From contig CBDUZI010000001.1 of NCBI GenBank assembly GCA_965371665.1, positions 1 through 64,000 of the forward strand: 64,000 nucleotides of DNA, in the 5' to 3' direction. The first letter of the stretch is position 1. Below are more notes on the stretch, generated by a model, which did no database searches, had not been told where the DNA came from, and was given only the letters and a program-made list of their open reading frames with translations. Source of the stretch: JAUVAV01 sp965371665. GTDB taxonomy: Bacteria > Oederibacteriota > JAAXVQ01 > JAUVAV01. The DNA itself is not shown here.

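Overview
The window looks like a chromosomal stretch from an uncultured diderm bacterium of the Omnitrophota (OP3) type. This is an inference. It rests on an uninterrupted reading frame of more than 28.9 kb, on several secreted proteins with PT-rich linkers and C-terminal sorting-like domains, on PorV-like and OmpA-like outer-membrane proteins, and on many short dispersed intergenic repeats. No rRNA, tRNA, CRISPR array, transposase or phage gene was recognised.

Layout. Positions 123-2113 (+) hold a mutarotase-like protein and a GH130-type phosphorylase; everything else is on the minus strand. Positions 2565-4708 are a three-gene operon: two paralogous secreted subunits and a PT-rich protein with a C-terminal sorting-like domain. 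Positions 5070-16194 are a glycan-use cluster: a 1738-residue secreted glycosidase-like protein, two sugar-binding proteins, and a GH94 phosphorylase between them. Positions 16586-23723 are a surface cluster: a PorV-like barrel, a protein with a C-terminal sorting-like domain, a 1204-residue protein with a probable barrel region, and a small secreted protein. The last two carry a recurring 'WRDN' beta-sandwich module. A further single-module WRDN gene (24116) and a two-module relative (25024) follow. Positions 26197-31708 hold a PorV/OmpA fusion, another protein with a sorting-like C-terminus, two chaperone-like Ig proteins and a third subunit paralogue. Positions 32906-34748 encode two sugar ABC permeases. 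From 35073 to the right edge runs one giant gene whose 5' end lies outside the window.

How the genes may work together. The left half reads as uptake and phosphorolysis of beta-linked glycan. Surface WRDN modules and the large glycosidase would bind and cut polymer. The two lipoprotein or periplasmic binding proteins and the two permeases would import oligosaccharide. GH94 and GH130 phosphorylases would release sugar 1-phosphates, with the mutarotase helping. No ABC ATPase is present, so it must be supplied from elsewhere. The 26-32 kb genes, with their paralogues at 2.5-4.7 kb, look like an unrecognised surface-structure system: small beta-rich subunits, Ig-fold chaperone-like partners, a PorV-like barrel fused to a peptidoglycan-binding OmpA domain, and cargo with FlgD/T9SS-like C-termini.

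The giant protein joins a divergent SecA-like C-terminal half, two copies of a membrane-anchored TIM-barrel-like module, a GT2 glycosyltransferase, many membrane bundles, long coiled coils, a GH5-like barrel that appears to have lost both catalytic glutamates, CBM-like sandwiches and two HExxH motifs. It ends one base before a perfect 16-bp hairpin.
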